A stretch of 35,326 nt of DNA from an uncultured Bacteroidota bacterium. GTDB taxonomy: Bacteria > Bacteroidota > Bacteroidia > AKYH767-A > JABDAW01. Each line of letters starts with the position of its first letter. Position 1 is the first letter of the stretch. The DNA lies in contig CAIWCG010000175.1 in the NCBI GenBank assembly GCA_903911135.1, positions 1 through 35,326 on the forward strand, read 5' to 3'. A program made the position numbers and the translations under genes. Below the pieces are notes generated by a model, which did no database searches, was not told where the DNA came from, and saw only the letters and a program-made list of their open reading frames with translations. Below are positions 33,950 through 35,326 of this stretch, in pieces.

Positions 33950-35104
33950 TTATTTCTTGAAGTTATCAACGATTTGTTGACAAATAAATTTTGCAGCATT
34001 GCCATCGCCATACATTTGGGCAAATTGCAAAGTGTCTCCTTTTTCCATGTAGTATTGATAGGCTTCCTTGATTTTTGTTTCATCCGAACCAACCACCCTT
34101 GCGTTGCCGCTCTCTACCAATTCTACCCAGGCGGTATCTTCCTGGAAAATTATACAAGGCTTATTAAAAAAATAGGCCTCTTTTTGCACCCCTCCCGAAT
34201 CGGTCATGATCAGTTTGGCATTGGATTCCAATTGGATGATGTCAAGAAACGAAGCAGGAGGAATGATTTGAATGAATGGATTATTTGAAATTTCATGGTA
34301 TAATCCGCTATCCAAACCTTTTTCCATTGCTTTTTGAGTACGTGGATGCAGCGGAATGATAAACGATATTTTATCTTGTTTACTAAGTTCATTAAAGGTT
34401 CTGAATAAGGTATTCAAGGCCAATAGGTCATCGGTATTATGTGGACGATGCACTGTTACCAAAACATATTCCTTACCTTCTATGCCAAGTTTCGATAATA
34501 TGAACGATTTTTCCTTAGCCACTTCAGCAAAATGCAAACTGTTGTCGTACATGATATCGCCACAGAAGAAAACCTTCGGGTTATTAACCGTATAGGGAGC
34601 TTTATTTTCCAAATTGAAACCTTCTTTGGCAAGATTATTTACCCCCGAGGTGGTAGGTGTAAAGAGCAAAGTGGAGAGATGATCGCAGACAATCCGATTG
34701 ACTTCTTCAGGATAATGTTTGTTATAGGAGCGCACGCCAGCTTCCACATGAACGATGGGAATATGAAGCTTCGAAGCCACCACTCCACCGGCTAATGTGG
34801 AATTGGTATCACCGTATAACAACAGACAATCGGGCGTTTCCTTCATCAGGATTTTTTCGATGCCCTCCATGATTTTTGCAGTCTGGTTGGCATGAGAATC
34901 CGAACCTGCCTCAAGATTATAATCTTCCTGTGGAATATTCAATTCTTCAAAGAAAACCTTCGACATGTTTGGGGCATAATGCTGGCCGGTATGAACGATA
35001 ATTTCTTTGATGTCTGTTCTAAAATCATTTCGAATGGCCCTGCTGATGGCCGCGGCTTTGATGAACTGTGGGCGGGCACCTACTATGGTTACTATTTTTA
35101 TCAT
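33950..35104 (-). CDS. wecB: UDP-N-acetylglucosamine 2-epimerase (non-hydrolysing)
   Basis: 384 residues, the usual length. It interconverts UDP-GlcNAc and UDP-ManNAc for enterobacterial-common-antigen-like or capsular sugars. Family motifs: IVTIVGARPQFIKAAAISRA at the start (in place of GTRPE), VHTGQHY, HVEAGVRSYNKHYPEEVNR, VTVHRPHNTDD, PLHPRT and TDSGGVQKEAYFFNKPCI. It uses a GT-B fold and is cytosolic. Together with asnB it points to a polysaccharide locus that may continue beyond the window. Confidence 0.95.
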   Translation of the reverse strand: MIKIVTIVGARPQFIKAAAISRAIRNDFRTDIKEIIVHTGQHYAPNMSKVFFEELNIPQEDYNLEAGSDSHANQTAKIMEGIEKILMKETPDCLLLYGDTNSTLAGGVVASKLHIPIVHVEAGVRSYNKHYPEEVNRIVCDHLSTLLFTPTTSGVNNLAKEGFNLENKAPYTVNNPKVFFCGDIMYDNSLHFAEVAKEKSFILSKLGIEGKEYVLVTVHRPHNTDDLLALNTLFRTFNELSKQDKISFIIPLHPRTQKAMEKGLDSGLYHEISNNPFIQIIPPASFLDIIQLESNAKLIMTDSGGVQKEAYFFNKPCIIFQEDTAWVELVESGNARVVGSDETKIKEAYQYYMEKGDTLQFAQMYGDGNAAKFICQQIVDNFKK

Positions 35105-35123
35105 AAATTTTTATTGCTGTGGG

Positions 35124-35131
35124 CAAATTTA
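35124..35131 (-). promoter_or_regulatory. Putative -7 element of wecB-asnB
   Basis: On minus, TAAATTTG fits TAnnTTTG and is 19 bp upstream of the wecB start. No good -33 partner is visible. Confidence 0.4.
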
Positions 35132-35234
35132 GTTTTTAGACGGTAATATGGGTTTAAAATTGGAAAAGACCACTATAAATCCATCCTTCTATTTTGTAAA
35201 AACTAAGAAAATAGCCTTTTATTTTTCTTTTTTT

Positions 35235-35326
35235 GGGGGCGCCCCCTTTTAGCTGCCAAGGGAAAAAAGGCAGCTAAAAGAGGTCGGGGTGTTGCGTGGG
35301 TCGCTATCGCTCCGTTTTTGCCGCCA
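35235..35326 (+). repeat. GC-rich hairpin element, copy 2 (cut by window end)
   Basis: GGGGGCGCCCCC at 35235-35246, then TTTTAGCTGCC/GGCAGCTAAAA around AAGGGAAAAAA, then GGTCGGGGTG, GGGTCGCTATCGCTCCG and TTTTTGCCGCC at the edge. Same order and outer words as copy 1 but a different apical stem. It lies upstream of the wecB promoter region on the opposite strand. Confidence 0.8.

Overview
The window comes from an AT-rich member of the Bacteroidota. The evidence is the secreted proteins with type IX secretion (T9SS) C-terminal sorting domains (types A and B), SprB and CHU_C modules, promoters of the TTTG / TAnnTTTG type, a fused alpha/beta E1 dehydrogenase, a DUF4920 lipoprotein and a GlmU-like family typical of the phylum. 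The protein families do not fix the order; a Chitinophagales/Sphingobacteriales/Saprospirales-type organism is a guess.

Layout. 1-627: a gene-free leader with palindromes and a 21-bp tandem array, then a T9SS beta-helix/SprB protein (628-2769). 2809-5650: a GlmU-like nucleotidyltransferase, tRNA-His and a Wzx-like flippase. 5651-6198: the second 21-bp array. 6199-12224: four secreted proteins on the minus strand, three of them large T9SS cargo. 12225-13480: gene-free, with two arrays. 13481-19235: a small membrane protein, a DUF3108 protein, scpB, leuS, a CxxCH lipoprotein and a DUF4920 lipoprotein. 19236-19970: gene-free, with two related arrays and a GC-rich hairpin element. 19971-26102: an AddB-like Fe-S nuclease, a Wzc-like tyrosine kinase with an extraordinary Gly-Tyr tail, and a Wza-like export lipoprotein. 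26274-27006: an unknown protein with a probable frameshift near its start. 27007-27805: gene-free, with an array. 27806-31312: two paralogous Ala/Lys-rich lipoproteins, a tiny FeoB-associated-like membrane protein, the fused E1 2-oxoacid dehydrogenase and a DsbD-N-like protein. 31313-32113: gene-free, with a hairpin array bracketed by inverted copies of a structured element. 32114-35104: an asnB-wecB pair. The window ends inside a second copy of the GC-rich hairpin element.

Together the genes describe envelope biology: T9SS adhesins/surface proteins, polysaccharide assembly (Wza, Wzc, Wzx, WecB, AsnB) and lipoproteins, mixed with housekeeping genes (leuS, scpB, tRNA-His, E1).

The most striking feature is not a protein. 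The long gene-free gaps contain eight tandem arrays whose sequences are mostly unrelated, yet seven have a repeat length of exactly 21 bp and the eighth has 42 bp (2 x 21). Two neighbouring arrays share the same leader, the same spacing and the same variable half in their first unit, but carry different repeat cores. Another array is a series of hairpins with a compensatory base change. This looks like one family of intergenic elements defined by period rather than sequence, and I do not recognise it as a described system.
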